This document shows, one piece after another, positions 17,613-25,448 of a DNA stretch of 49,880 nt. The position numbers were made by a program, and so were the translations under genes. A model generated the notes under the pieces. It was not told the DNA's origin. It searched no databases and saw only the letters and a list, made by a program, of their open reading frames with translations. This DNA comes from Paenibacillus sp. (GTDB taxonomy: Bacteria; Bacillota; Bacilli; Paenibacillales; YIM-B00363): NCBI GenBank assembly GCA_031181325.1, contig JAPSKX010000014.1, forward strand, positions 1 to 49,880. Direction: 5' to 3'. Numbering within the stretch: position 1 is the stretch's first letter; every line of letters begins with the position of its first letter.

Positions 17613-18266
17613 CTACGTCCTCCCCGCCGTCGTCTTCCGCTCGTACCGCCGCGTAAGAAGCAGCAGCGGATACGCGATCGCGAAGTATAAGAGCAGCAGC
17701 ACGACGTAAATTTCCGCTGTCCGATACAACGTGTTATTGATCACGTTCGCCCGGTACATCATATCCCCGATCGTGATCAGCGAGGCGAGCGAGGTCGCCT
17801 TGAGCAGCTCGATGAGCAGATTGCCGAAGGACGGCAGCATGATCCGGAACGCCTGCGGCAGCAATATAAGCCTCATTCGCTGGACCGGCGTAAAGTTAAG
17901 CGCGATGCCCGCCTCCGTCTGCCCGCGCGGCACGGCCTTAAGCGCGCTGCGGACGATCTCCGAGCCGTACGCTCCGTAATTCAGACCGATCGCCAGCGTC
18001 CCGGCGAGGAACGGAGGCATGCTCCGGACCTCGAGCAGAATCGAGAAGGCGTACATAAACCAAAACATCTGAACGAGCAGCGAGGACCCGCGGAACGCTT
18101 CCACGTACGTCGCGGTCGCGGCTCGCAGCGCTCGAAATTTCGATAACCGACCGAGCCCCGCAAGAAAGGAAATCGCGAACGCCAACGCGGCCGACGCCGC
18201 CGCGAGCTGCAGCGTGACGAGGATGCCCTTCCCGAACAGAGGAAGCAGATCGAAGGGCGCGGGCAT
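17613..18266 (-). CDS. ehuC: Ectoine/hydroxyectoine ABC transporter permease EhuC
   Basis: 217-residue permease of the polar amino-acid family, about five membrane helices, with docking loop GQTEAGIALNFTPVQRMRLILLPQAF. ATG at 18266 with AAGGGG upstream, six bases after the ehuB stop. Works as a heterodimer with the next gene product in the membrane. Confidence 0.9.
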   Translation of the reverse strand: MPAPFDLLPLFGKGILVTLQLAAASAALAFAISFLAGLGRLSKFRALRAATATYVEAFRGSSLLVQMFWFMYAFSILLEVRSMPPFLAGTLAIGLNYGAYGSEIVRSALKAVPRGQTEAGIALNFTPVQRMRLILLPQAFRIMLPSFGNLLIELLKATSLASLITIGDMMYRANVINNTLYRTAEIYVVLLLLYFAIAYPLLLLTRRYERKTTAGRT

Positions 18267-18272
18267 CGTCGA

Positions 18273-19157
18273 TTACGCCCCTTCCCCGCACAGCTGCGCG
18301 GCCGTCATGTCGCCCGGCAACTCCGCCTCGGTGAAGCCGAATTCGCCGATGATCTCGAGCAGCCTTCCGCTGTCCTTCAGCTTTTTCAGCTCCGTGTTGA
18401 ACGCTTCTTGGAACGACTCGTCGCCGAGACGGAACGCCGTCGCGCCATAACCCCAAACTTCCTTCCCGTCGACGACGGGCTGCACGAAGTCCGTCACGCG
18501 TTCGAGGTTCTCCGCTTGCCCGGACTGAATGAACGCTTGCAGCGACGGCCCCGTCATCGTCACGGCGTCCACCGTGCCGGCGTTCAGCGCCGCGACGACG
18601 GCCGGCTGATCGTTCAAGATTTCGATCTGTCCGTCGGCGACGCCGGCGGCTTTTAAGTAATCGATTTCGATCGCGCCGACCATAACGCCGACCTTCACGC
18701 TGCGATCTGCGGCGATATCCTCGTAGCTATGTAAGTTTTTCGGATTTCCGGTTTGCACGCCGAGCGCCTCGCCGACCCGATACTCAGGGTCTGCGAACGC
18801 GACCTGCGCGCATCGGTTCGGATTGACGAACATGCCCGCCGTGATCGCGTCAAACTGCTCCGCCTGCAAACCCGAGATAAGCGAACCGAAGTCGACGAGC
18901 TTTCCTTCCACTTCCTCGATGCCCATTTCCGCGAACACCGCCTTCGCGACCTCGACCGCTTCGCCCGTCAGCGTTCCGTCAGCCGTCTCGTACGCGTACG
19001 GATTTTCGTTCGCGAAGCCGATGACGATCTTGCCCTCCGCTTTCGCCCGCTCCAGCGTCGACAGCTCGCTCGTTCCCGCCGTTTGCGAACAGGCCGACAT
19101 CGCGGCGACGACGCCCGCGCACAACAATAACCCCAACCACTTTTTCCCTTTCCTCAC
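18273..19157 (-). CDS. ehuB: Ectoine/hydroxyectoine-binding lipoprotein
   Basis: 294-residue family 3 solute-binding protein with lipobox MSAC (Cys23). EhuB-like segments: IVIGFANENPYAY near 44-56, GLQAEQFDAITAGMFVNPNRC near 95-115, and a conserved Cys near the C-terminus (TAAQLCGEG). Aromatic residues Phe48, Tyr53 and Tyr55 are well placed for a cation-pi ligand cage. GTG start at 19157 with a perfect AGGAGGT eight bases upstream, the best ribosome site in the operon, as expected for a binding protein. First gene of ehuBCDA-ectABCD. Confidence 0.92.
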   Translation of the reverse strand: MRKGKKWLGLLLCAGVVAAMSACSQTAGTSELSTLERAKAEGKIVIGFANENPYAYETADGTLTGEAVEVAKAVFAEMGIEEVEGKLVDFGSLISGLQAEQFDAITAGMFVNPNRCAQVAFADPEYRVGEALGVQTGNPKNLHSYEDIAADRSVKVGVMVGAIEIDYLKAAGVADGQIEILNDQPAVVAALNAGTVDAVTMTGPSLQAFIQSGQAENLERVTDFVQPVVDGKEVWGYGATAFRLGDESFQEAFNTELKKLKDSGRLLEIIGEFGFTEAELPGDMTAAQLCGEGA

Positions 19158-19206
19158 AAGAAACCTCCTAAAGACTGATTTTATAAAAACTGCTTATGTA
19201 CTGAAT

Positions 19207-19247
19207 CCATAAGAATTAAGCTTGTCATTCATAATCTCAACTTATGG
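19207..19247. promoter_or_regulatory. Inverted repeat upstream of ehuB
   Basis: CCATAAG (19207-19213) and CTTATGG (19241-19247) are exact inverted copies in AT-rich DNA about 50-90 bp before the ehuB start, and a CCATATGG palindrome sits at 19253-19260. A good sigma-A pair is not visible, though a minus-strand TATAAA occurs nearer the gene. This is a candidate binding site for an osmotic regulator, not a demonstrated one. The remainder of the 319-bp gap (19158-19476) shows no convincing gene. Confidence 0.35.
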
Positions 19248-19424
19248 ACATTCCATATGGTAACATACTTCCAACCGAGGCTCACCCGGCGTATGCCTCC
19301 ATATTTCCAGCTCAAGCGGTCTCAGCCATGCTCTCGATAAATTACACGATGAATACTCCTTTTTCCTCCGATCTCCTCCCCTCTCCTGCCAATGCCTTCC
19401 ATACCGCTTTTTTTTGTGAAAATG

Positions 19425-19453
19425 AAAAGAGAGCTCCCGTCAAGGGAACTCTC
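19425..19453 (-). terminator. Terminator of the SDR gene
   Basis: Arms at 19429-19438 and 19444-19453 form a 10-bp stem with one mismatch and a 5-base loop. On the minus strand it is followed by TTTTCATTTTC. It lies just after the SDR stop at 19477. Confidence 0.7.
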
Positions 19454-19476
19454 CTGAAGCGGATATGAACGTCCCG

Positions 19477-20376
19477 CTAGGAACCGGTCTGTAAACCTAC
19501 GTTCACGTGAAGCGTCTGTCCGGTGACGTAGCTGGCGTCGTCCGAAGCCAAGAAGACGTACGCCGGCGCGATTTCGTACGGCTGCGCCGCGCGGCGCATC
19601 GGCGTATCGGTGCCGAACTGCTTCATCCGCTCGGCCGGGAACGTCGCCGCGGCGAGCGGCGTCCATACCGGTCCGGGCGCGACGGCGTTCACGCGGATGC
19701 CGTAGTCGGCGAGCTGCAGCGCGAGGGATCGCGTGAACGTTACGTTCGCGCCTTTCGTCGCGGCGTAATCGAGCAAGTCCTTGTTACCGGCGTAAGCGAC
19801 GACCGAAGCCGTATTCACGATGGCGCTGCCGCGCTTCATGTACGGCACGACCGCCCGCGCGAAGTAGAAGTACGCGAAGATGTTCGTGCGGAACGTCGCC
19901 TCCAGCTGTTCGTCGCTGAGCGACAAGATCGTCGGTTGATACGGCTGGAACGCGGCGTTGTTGACCAAGACGTCGACGCTTCCGAACGTCTGCATCGTAC
20001 GCGCGGCGACCTCCGACGCGAGCGAGGACCGCCGCACGTCGCCGGCGACGGCGAAGCCGCCCGCGCCGAGCTCGCGCACGCGCCGCATCGTCTCCTCCGC
20101 GTCATCGCGTTCGTCGAGATAGACGATGACGACGTTCGCTCCTTCCTTCGCGAACGCGTACGCGACGGCGCGGCCGATGCCGGAATCTCCTCCCGTGACG
20201 ATAGCCGTCTTGCCGCGGAGCTTTCCCGAAGCCGTGTAATACGGATTTTCCGCGATCGGCCTCGGCGCCATCGCGGACTCGAAGCCAGGCTGGCGCGGCT
20301 GCTGCTGCGGCGGGAACGCGATCGGAACGTCCTCGCATTTCGTTTCCTTCCCGATGTACGTATATACCGGATACAT
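19477..20376 (-). CDS. Short-chain dehydrogenase/reductase, general-stress YhdF/YdaD type
   Basis: 299-residue classical SDR with the N-terminal proline/glutamine-rich extension (PPQQQPRQPG near 22-31) typical of this stress-related subgroup. Cofactor site TGGDSGIGRAVA at 61-72, NNAAFQ, the catalytic Ser in IVNTASVVAYAG, then Tyr and Lys in DYAATKGA, and PGPVWTPL. NADP(H)-dependent oxidoreductase activity is expected; the substrate is unknown. ATG at 20376 with CAGGAGGA upstream. In Bacillus such proteins belong to the SigB regulon, but I could not find a clear SigB promoter in the 152-bp upstream gap. Confidence 0.88.
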   Translation of the reverse strand: MYPVYTYIGKETKCEDVPIAFPPQQQPRQPGFESAMAPRPIAENPYYTASGKLRGKTAIVTGGDSGIGRAVAYAFAKEGANVVIVYLDERDDAEETMRRVRELGAGGFAVAGDVRRSSLASEVAARTMQTFGSVDVLVNNAAFQPYQPTILSLSDEQLEATFRTNIFAYFYFARAVVPYMKRGSAIVNTASVVAYAGNKDLLDYAATKGANVTFTRSLALQLADYGIRVNAVAPGPVWTPLAAATFPAERMKQFGTDTPMRRAAQPYEIAPAYVFLASDDASYVTGQTLHVNVGLQTGS

Positions 20377-20528
20377 AGCTTCCTCCTGAGCGATGCGCCT
20401 GCATAAGCGTAGGCGTTTCCCCCAGTATATTCGCGCCTCCGCGGAACGGTTCCCGGGGCGCGTGCATAAGCGAAGCGGGAAACGGCAATACAGGGAGTAT
20501 TCGCTTATTTCCGAGGAGGCTGTATCCC

Positions 20529-20885
20529 ATGTTTATGCTGCTCTTAAAGTTTCTTCTCGTTCCCGCGCTTGTCGGATTGGCCGACATCATGATGGTCGAC
20601 CTGTTTTTCCCGACCGCATGGTCCGTCATTGTTACCGGACTCGTCCTGGCGGCGGTCGGCCTCGCCATGGAATCCGCCATGCTGCGCCGCGGCACGTTAT
20701 GGCTTACGACGGTCGCCGATTGGGCGGTTTCCGCGGCGGGCATCTACCTGGCGCAATACGTATTCGAGGGCGCTTACGTCAGTCTCGTCGCCGCGCTGCT
20801 GGCCGGCGGCTTGCTCGCGATTCCCGAATATTTCGCGCACCGCTCGGCGATCGAGCGCATGAGCCGCAAAAGCCGGTATTCCTAA
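20529..20885 (+). CDS. DUF2512 (YndM-like) membrane protein
   Basis: 118-residue protein with four membrane helices (about 4-24, 30-50, 57-77, 82-102) and a basic C-terminal tail (HRSAIERMSRKSRYS). The size and helix pattern match the DUF2512/YndM family of Bacillales, whose function is unknown to me. ATG at 20529 with GAGGAGG eight bases upstream. Divergent from the SDR gene. In the shared 152-bp gap the decamer TGCATAAGCG occurs twice. Confidence 0.8.
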   Translation: MFMLLLKFLLVPALVGLADIMMVDLFFPTAWSVIVTGLVLAAVGLAMESAMLRRGTLWLTTVADWAVSAAGIYLAQYVFEGAYVSLVAALLAGGLLAIPEYFAHRSAIERMSRKSRYS

Positions 20886-20905
20886 TACGCGACTTGTGCA
20901 AGAAA

Positions 20906-20946
20906 GACCGCACGGAGAACGTCTATGAAAGACGCTCCGTACGGTC
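20906..20946 (-). terminator. Terminator of the thyA-dfrA unit
   Basis: Long imperfect hairpin: GACCGCACGGAG...CGTC (20906-20923) against GACG...CTCCGTACGGTC (20931-20946), with one mismatch and a two-base bulge. On the minus strand it is followed by TTTCTT. It may also stop transcription from the DUF2512 gene. Confidence 0.65.
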
Positions 20947-20954
20947 CTCGGACG

Positions 20955-21446
20955 TTACACCCTGCGGTATTCGAGGAAGCGATACAAATACGGGTTCGCC
21001 GGATTCATCGGCCCCGGCTCCTCCCACACGACGCGCCACTCCGCGTCGTTCCATGCGGGGAAGCGCGTATCGCCGTCCCACGCATGCTCGATGCGCGTCA
21101 AGTACATCGCGTTCGCGTGGGGCAAGAACGCGTCGTAGACGGCGCCGCCGCCGATGACGCATACGCGGCTTGCGTCCGCCGTCATCGCGAGCGCCGCTTC
21201 GACCGAATCGACCGTCTCGATCCCGTCGACCCGATACCCCGCGTCTCGGGTCAATACGATGTTCCGGCGCCCCGGGAGAGGCTTCCCGATCGATTCGAAC
21301 GTTTTCCGCCCCATCACGACGGGGTTGCCTTTCGTCATTTTCCGAAAATGCCTCATATCCTCCGGCAGCCGCCAGAGCAGCTTGTTCTCCCGTCCGATCG
21401 TCCGATGCTCGTCCATGGCCGCGATCAGGGCGACTTCCAATGCCAT
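20955..21446 (-). CDS. dfrA: Dihydrofolate reductase
   Basis: 163-residue enzyme reducing dihydrofolate to tetrahydrofolate with NADPH. Visible: IAAMDEHRTIGRENKLLWRLPEDM with catalytic Asp30, GRKTFESIGKPLPGRRNIVLTR for NADPH binding, and VIGGGAVYDAFLPHA. All positions for function are present. It starts 13 bp after thyA, so the pair regenerates the dihydrofolate produced by thymidylate synthase. Confidence 0.97.
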   Translation of the reverse strand: MALEVALIAAMDEHRTIGRENKLLWRLPEDMRHFRKMTKGNPVVMGRKTFESIGKPLPGRRNIVLTRDAGYRVDGIETVDSVEAALAMTADASRVCVIGGGAVYDAFLPHANAMYLTRIEHAWDGDTRFPAWNDAEWRVVWEEPGPMNPANPYLYRFLEYRRV

Positions 21447-21459
21447 CGTTACCGCCTCC

Positions 21460-22422
21460 TTATACCGCGACGGGCGCTTTGATCGCCGGGTGCGGGTCGT
21501 AGCCGATCAGCTCCAGGTCGTCCATGTCGAAGTCGAACACGGAGCGCGCCTCGGGGTTCAGTCGTAGCGTCGGCAGCGGCCGCGGCTCCCGTCCGAGCTG
21601 GATGTCGATCTGCTCTAAGTGGTTGACGTAAATATGCGCGTCCCCGATCGTATGCACGAAGTCGCCGACGCCGAGACCGCACTCGCGCGCGATCAGATGA
21701 GTAAGAAGCGCGTAGCTCGCGATATTGAACGGAATGCCCAGGAACGTATCCCCGCTTCGCTGATACAGCTGGCAGGACAGCTTGCCGTTCGATACGTAAA
21801 ATTGAAACAGCGTATGGCACGGCGGAAGCGCGGCTCGCTGCGGAGCGACGTCCTCCGGAGACCAGCTCGAGACGATCAACCGGCGGGAATCCGGGTTGCG
21901 CTTGATTTCCTCGACGACGTTCTTCAGCTGATCGATCGTCTCGCCTCGCGACGTCTCCCAACGCCGCCATTGCTTCCCGTACACGTTGCCGAGGTCGCCG
22001 TACTTCGCCGCGAAGTCGTCGTCTTCGAGCACCCGTCTCTTGAACGATTCCATCTCGGCTTTGTAGACCGCATTGAACGCTTCGTCGCGCTGCGAACGCA
22101 GGCCGAAGTCCGTCATGTCCGGTCCCTCGTACTCGCCGCTCTCCACCCATTTCTTGAACGCCCATTCGTTCCAGATGTTATTTTTGTGCTGCAGCAAATA
22201 CCGAATGTTCGTGTCGCCTCTAATGAACCAGAGCAGCTCGCTCGCGATCGACTTGAACGACAGCTTCTTCGTCGTCAGCAGCGGGAAGCCTTCGCTTAGA
22301 TCGAACCGCATCTGATAGCCGAACGAGGAGATCGTGCCCGTCCCCGTTCGATCGCTCTTCCGTTCTCCCTTCGCCAGCAGATGTCTCAGCAGGCGTAAGT
22401 ATTCTTGTTCGTTGTTGCTCAT
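21460..22422 (-). CDS. thyA: Thymidylate synthase
   Basis: 320-residue ThyA, converting dUMP and methylene-tetrahydrofolate to d[12 protein letters not shown] near 46-54, the active-site Cys202 in [30 protein letters not shown], and [13 protein letters not shown] are textbook. It belongs to the longer form: the insertion around 92-145 makes it about 55 residues longer than the E. coli enzyme, as in Lactobacillus-type ThyA. ATG at 22422 with GGAGGAA upstream, and an extended -10 promoter just before it. Confidence 0.97.
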   Translation of the reverse strand: MSNNEQEYLRLLRHLLAKGERKSDRTGTGTISSFGYQMRFDLSEGFPLLTTKKLSFKSIASELLWFIRGDTNIRYLLQHKNNIWNEWAFKKWVESGEYEGPDMTDFGLRSQRDEAFNAVYKAEMESFKRRVLEDDDFAAKYGDLGNVYGKQWRRWETSRGETIDQLKNVVEEIKRNPDSRRLIVSSWSPEDVAPQRAALPPCHTLFQFYVSNGKLSCQLYQRSGDTFLGIPFNIASYALLTHLIARECGLGVGDFVHTIGDAHIYVNHLEQIDIQLGREPRPLPTLRLNPEARSVFDFDMDDLELIGYDPHPAIKAPVAV

Positions 22423-22447
22423 CCCGCGTTCCTCCGGACTTCGTAAT

Positions 22448-23182
22448 CTATTCTGGTATTATAGCATCGGCGTCCGCCTTACGGAACAAGGCCGTCAATA
22501 ATCCATCCGCGCCGAATACGTCGGCCGAGTCGGGATACGCTCGCATCGGCCGAATCTCGATCGGTTCATAGCCGCGAAAGATCGCTCGGAGCTTCGCTTC
22601 GGTGAAGCCCATCCCGCCCCGCATGCTCCGTTCCCGATACACATCGATGTCGGACGTCGCGAGACCTCCTAACGGACCGTTCTCGACGAAGCAGGACACC
22701 GCGTAATGCCCTCCCGGCTTCAGCGCGGCGTCTACAAGCTTCAAGTAGGCCGGACGGCGATGCGGCGCGATGTGATGCAAGCAGCCGGAATCGTAAACGA
22801 GATCGTAGGCGCCTTCGTCGAGCTCCAGCTCGAAGAGATCCTGTTTCAGGAACGTGACGGCGGCATTGCGTTCTCGCGCTCGTTCGCGGGCCCATCGAAG
22901 CGCCTCCTCCGATAAATCGACCGCCTCCACCTGGAAGCCCTGAGTCGCGAAGTACACGGCGTTCCGGCCCGGACCGCACCCGAGGTCCAACGCTCTGCCG
23001 GGCTTGAGCGTTCCCGACCCGACCCATTGCACCGCGTGTTCGTCCGGCACGTTCCGGAAGAACGGGACCCCGCGGCCCCGATCGTTGTAAAACGAATCCC
23101 AATCGAACGAGCGATTCTCTTGCAATAAGGCGTCTAACATGTCGAGTACGTCCTTGTCGGTCACGATCGGTCCGGTAGACAC
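22448..23182 (-). CDS. Class I SAM-dependent methyltransferase
   Basis: 244-residue soluble methyltransferase. Motif [17 protein letters not shown] at 64-79, acidic post-I residue in [11 protein letters not shown], motif [15 protein letters not shown], and LKPGGHYAV for motif III. Resembles thiopurine- or tellurite-resistance-like (TehB-type) methyltransferases, with a DSGCLHH acceptor loop. The substrate cannot be named. It lies upstream of thyA in the same direction with a 25-bp gap. Confidence 0.85.
   Translation of the reverse strand: MSTGPIVTDKDVLDMLDALLQENRSFDWDSFYNDRGRGVPFFRNVPDEHAVQWVGSGTLKPGRALDLGCGPGRNAVYFATQGFQVEAVDLSEEALRWARERARERNAAVTFLKQDLFELELDEGAYDLVYDSGCLHHIAPHRRPAYLKLVDAALKPGGHYAVSCFVENGPLGGLATSDIDVYRERSMRGGMGFTEAKLRAIFRGYEPIEIRPMRAYPDSADVFGADGLLTALFRKADADAIIPE
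22458..22466 (-). promoter_or_regulatory. Extended -10 promoter for thyA-dfrA
   Basis: The minus strand reads TGCTATAAT, a perfect extended -10, across the stop-codon region of the upstream methyltransferase gene. No good -35. Transcription would start near 22451, about 29 bases before thyA, allowing thyA-dfrA expression independent of the methyltransferase gene. Confidence 0.5.
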
Positions 23183-23236
23183 GGAAGTCTCTCTCCTTTA
23201 CTATATAAATACTACTGATAATTGCGAGGAACACGC

Positions 23237-23437
23237 ATGACGGAATCCAAACGCATCAACTGCATGAGGTGCAAACATTACTACGTCACATGGGAGCCCC
23301 AATACCCGCGCGGCTGCAGAGCCTACGGCTTCAAGACGGCGCAAATGCCGAGCGCCACGGTGCTCTCCTCGTCCGGCCAGCCATGCTTGCAATACGAAGA
23401 GAAGCCTGCGCCGCCGCAGACCGGACGCGCCAGGTAG
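23237..23437 (+). CDS. Four-cysteine small protein, 66 aa, conserved type
   Basis: The ATG at 23237 follows GAGGA by six bases, so I prefer it to the TTG fifteen bases earlier. The product contains Cys9-x2-Cys12, Cys27 and Cys50 in a recognisable pattern (CMRCKHYYVTWEPQYPRGCRAYGFKT), likely a small zinc site. I have seen this pattern in small Bacillales proteins, sometimes labelled uracil-DNA glycosylase, which a 66-residue protein cannot be. Function unknown. Divergent from the methyltransferase gene. Confidence 0.75.
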   Translation: MTESKRINCMRCKHYYVTWEPQYPRGCRAYGFKTAQMPSATVLSSSGQPCLQYEEKPAPPQTGRAR

Positions 23438-23477
23438 CTCCGTCGTTCGCTCTTCTATTTTACCATATCGCGGCAGT

Positions 23478-23504
23478 AAAAAAGCCTCCTGGGAGCGGAG
23501 ACTT
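23478..23504 (-). terminator. Terminator of the zinc-ribbon/brxC/phosphoesterase operon
   Basis: AAGCCTCC (23482-23489) pairs with GGAGACTT (23497-23504) with one G-T wobble. On the minus strand it is followed by six T residues. The upstream arm reaches the stop codon of the phosphoesterase gene. Confidence 0.75.
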
Positions 23505-24022
23505 CAAGATTTGTCGTCATAGAATCGATGAACCGCTTCGATGCGATCCCCGATCTCGATCAAGCCGTACGAATACTGCGGCTGCCGCCGCTTATCCGTC
23601 GGCGAGCCGGGGTTGAACAGCAGCGCGCCGTCGGGCGACCGCTCGTAATGGGGGACGTGCGAGTGGCCGAACACGACGATATCGACCGGCTCGTCCCGGA
23701 AGGCGATCGACGCTTTCGCTTCCGTCGATCGGCCGGGGCCTTCGTGGCCGTGGACGAGCCCGATGCGGCGCCCGCCCGCCTCGACGACCTTGCGGTAGCC
23801 GAATCGGCGCACGATGTCCATCCCGTCGTTGTTGCCGGCGACCCCCTCCAGCGGCGCGATACGTTCAAGCAGCGGCACGACCGCCGGATCGGTGAAGTCG
23901 CCCGCATGCAGCAGCAGATCGACGCCGCGAAGCCCTTCGACAAGCGCGTCGGGAAGCTTCGCGCCGCGCGAGAACATATGGGTGTCGGAGACGACCCCGA
24001 TCCGGAACGGCGCGCCGCGCAT
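23504..24022 (-). CDS. YfcE/MJ0936-type metallophosphoesterase
   Basis: 172-residue calcineurin-like phosphodiesterase with all metal motifs: SDTH (Asp13, His15), HAGDF (Asp42), GNND at 63-66, GHE of the HGHE segment, and GHSH near the end (FGHSHVPHYE). Probably hydrolyses phosphodiesters in the cytosol; the natural substrate is unknown. Start ATG at 24022 shares its A with the stop of the preceding brxC gene (TGATG). A 19-residue longer frame is rejected for that reason. Confidence 0.9.
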   Translation of the reverse strand: MRGAPFRIGVVSDTHMFSRGAKLPDALVEGLRGVDLLLHAGDFTDPAVVPLLERIAPLEGVAGNNDGMDIVRRFGYRKVVEAGGRRIGLVHGHEGPGRSTEAKASIAFRDEPVDIVVFGHSHVPHYERSPDGALLFNPGSPTDKRRQPQYSYGLIEIGDRIEAVHRFYDDKS

Positions 24023-24363
24023 CAGTCGAGCACCGCGCGGATATGCTTCTTCGTGACGGACCAATGGGACGTCGCCCAATACTTCGCCTTGTCCTTCACG
24101 AGAATGATCTGCGGCGATTCGTGCTTCACGTTCAAATCTTCCGCGATCTTATTCGATACCGGACGCGATTCGATCACCTTCACGAGCGCGTAGTCGATGC
24201 CTTCCGCCGGTCGGTCCTTCAAGTAGTCTTCATATTCTTCGAGCGCAGCGCTGCTGACCGGGCAGCGCGTGCTGTGCTTCAGCACGAGCAACGGCTTGTC
24301 CGCCGACGCTTCCAACGCCTCGGTCCATTGCGCTTCCGTCGTAATTTCTCGATAGTGTGTCAT
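24022..24363 (-). CDS. brxC: Monothiol bacilliredoxin BrxC (YtxJ)
   Basis: 113-residue thioredoxin-fold protein with a single active-site cysteine, Cys34 in HSTRCPVSSAA, and the cis-Pro segment SPQIILVKDKAKYW. This is the YtxJ/BrxC family, which reduces bacillithiol-protein mixed disulfides in low-GC Gram-positives. It implies that this organism makes bacillithiol. Middle gene of a tight unit: 3 bp after the zinc-ribbon gene and one base of overlap with the phosphoesterase gene. Confidence 0.92.
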   Translation of the reverse strand: MTHYREITTEAQWTEALEASADKPLLVLKHSTRCPVSSAALEEYEDYLKDRPAEGIDYALVKVIESRPVSNKIAEDLNVKHESPQIILVKDKAKYWATSHWSVTKKHIRAVLD

Positions 24364-24366
24364 CGA

Positions 24367-24564
24367 TCATCCGCCCTTTCGTTGTGTCGGTGCCTCGCAC
24401 CATAATCCGCCGGGATCGCTCGTCTCGTCCCCGCAGCAGCCGCTCCATTGGCCGCAGTTGAAACACTTCCACTTCGCCATCCACCACTTCATCGCGAAGC
24501 CGCAAATCGGGCAAGGCGGCACGACGTCCGCGTTGCGCGGCTCCGCCGTTCGAACGTCCGCCAT
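24367..24564 (-). CDS. Zinc-ribbon small protein, 65 aa
   Basis: Start ATG at 24564 has GGGGAGGG eight bases upstream; an ATG six codons earlier lies inside this ribosome site. The product has two CxxC knuckles, Cys18/Cys21 (PCPICG) and Cys34/Cys37 (KCFNCG), forming a zinc ribbon with tryptophans between (MKWWMAKWK), followed by a Cys43-Cys44 pair and Cys56. The extra cysteines next to a bacilliredoxin gene make redox sensing imaginable, but no function is established. First gene of the operon, with a good promoter upstream. Confidence 0.8.
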   Translation of the reverse strand: MADVRTAEPRNADVVPPCPICGFAMKWWMAKWKCFNCGQWSGCCGDETSDPGGLWCEAPTQRKGG

Positions 24565-24609
24565 TTCGGTGTCCCTCCCCATCGATCGCCGGATTGCGAA
24601 TTCTTCTAT

Positions 24610-24638
24610 ATTGTAGGCAATCCGGCGACACAATTCAA
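24610..24638 (-). promoter_or_regulatory. Sigma-A promoter of the zinc-ribbon/brxC operon
   Basis: Minus strand TTGAAT (24633-24638), exactly 17 bases, TACAAT (24610-24615). Transcription would start near 24603, leaving a leader of about 39 bases. Confidence 0.65.
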
Positions 24639-24658
24639 CGAAAGCGCGACGGCGCCGC

Positions 24659-25315
24659 TCACCAGCCCTCCGCGTAAGAAGACAACGCCTCCGCGACGCA
24701 GGCCGCGAGCACCGCATGTCCCTGCTCGTTCGGATGGACGCCGTCGTCCGCGAACAGATGCGCCTCCCGGCCGAGGAACGCGTCGTACGAGCGCGCCACG
24801 AGCACCTTGCCGCCGTAGGAAGCCGCACAACGATGAATGCAGCGATTGACGAAGTTGATCCAGAGCACCGCATCGCGCACCTGCGGGAACGGGTTGTAGC
24901 AGTCCGTCACGACGACGCGCGCGTCGTCTCGCTCCATCGTCCGGTGCACCGCGACCAGCTCTCCGAGAAGATCCTTATACGCCAGCGCGAATGCGCGCAT
25001 CCCCGGCTTCATCGACCGGGTCTCCCCTTGAATGTACATCCGCATCGCCGCGCGGATCAGGTCGTTCCCCCCGGCCGTTAACGTAACGACGTCGGCCGAG
25101 GCGACCGCGCGGCGCAGCTCGCCGTTCGCCAGCAGCCGCTCGAGCGTCTCGGCGGTCGTCGCGCCGACGACGCCGTAATTGCGGTGCACGACGTCGAGCG
25201 GCCTCCCCGACCGCCAGAGCTCTTGCACGACCCAGACGAAGCCCTTCCGCTCCGGCGCCCCGGTGCCGAAGGTCAGCGAATCTCCGACGGCGGTCAACTT
25301 GATCGGATTGGTCAT
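24659..25315 (-). CDS. SGNH/GDSL-family esterase
   Basis: 218-residue hydrolase with block I GDSLTFG (Ser13), the block III GND in TAGGNDLIRA, and block V DGVHPNEQGH holding the catalytic Asp and His. No signal peptide, so cytosolic. The ATG at 25315 follows GGGGGA by seven bases; an upstream ATG eight codons earlier overlaps that site. Resembles YxiM/TesA-like esterases; substrate open. It is a monocistronic gene between the arginase terminator and the zinc-ribbon promoter. Confidence 0.9.
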   Translation of the reverse strand: MTNPIKLTAVGDSLTFGTGAPERKGFVWVVQELWRSGRPLDVVHRNYGVVGATTAETLERLLANGELRRAVASADVVTLTAGGNDLIRAAMRMYIQGETRSMKPGMRAFALAYKDLLGELVAVHRTMERDDARVVVTDCYNPFPQVRDAVLWINFVNRCIHRCAASYGGKVLVARSYDAFLGREAHLFADDGVHPNEQGHAVLAACVAEALSSYAEGW

Positions 25316-25390
25316 ATCGGATTCCCCCAAGCCCAGCATGTTACTTCATCGTATTCAGTGCCGGGAAAAATGGGCTTGTTCCCGCCAAAA

Positions 25391-25430
25391 AAAATGAAAA
25401 ACCGCCCACACCTTTTTTTTCCGAGGCGGT
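25391..25430 (-). terminator. Terminator of the roc operon
   Basis: ACCGCC (25401-25406) pairs with GGCGGT (25425-25430). On the minus strand the stem is followed by TTTTCATTTTTTTT. It stands 19 bp after the arginase stop. Confidence 0.75.
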
Positions 25431-25448
25431 GAGCGATTTTTATTAACG

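Noticed and set aside
19244..19468. 74-codon plus-strand frame upstream of the SDR terminator
   Set aside because: No ribosome site, and it ends inside the terminator hairpin of the opposite gene.
20397..20475. Repeated TGCATAAGCG decamer as a transposon end or attachment site
   Set aside because: Only two short copies, no flanking duplication and no recombinase gene; at most a regulatory half-site.
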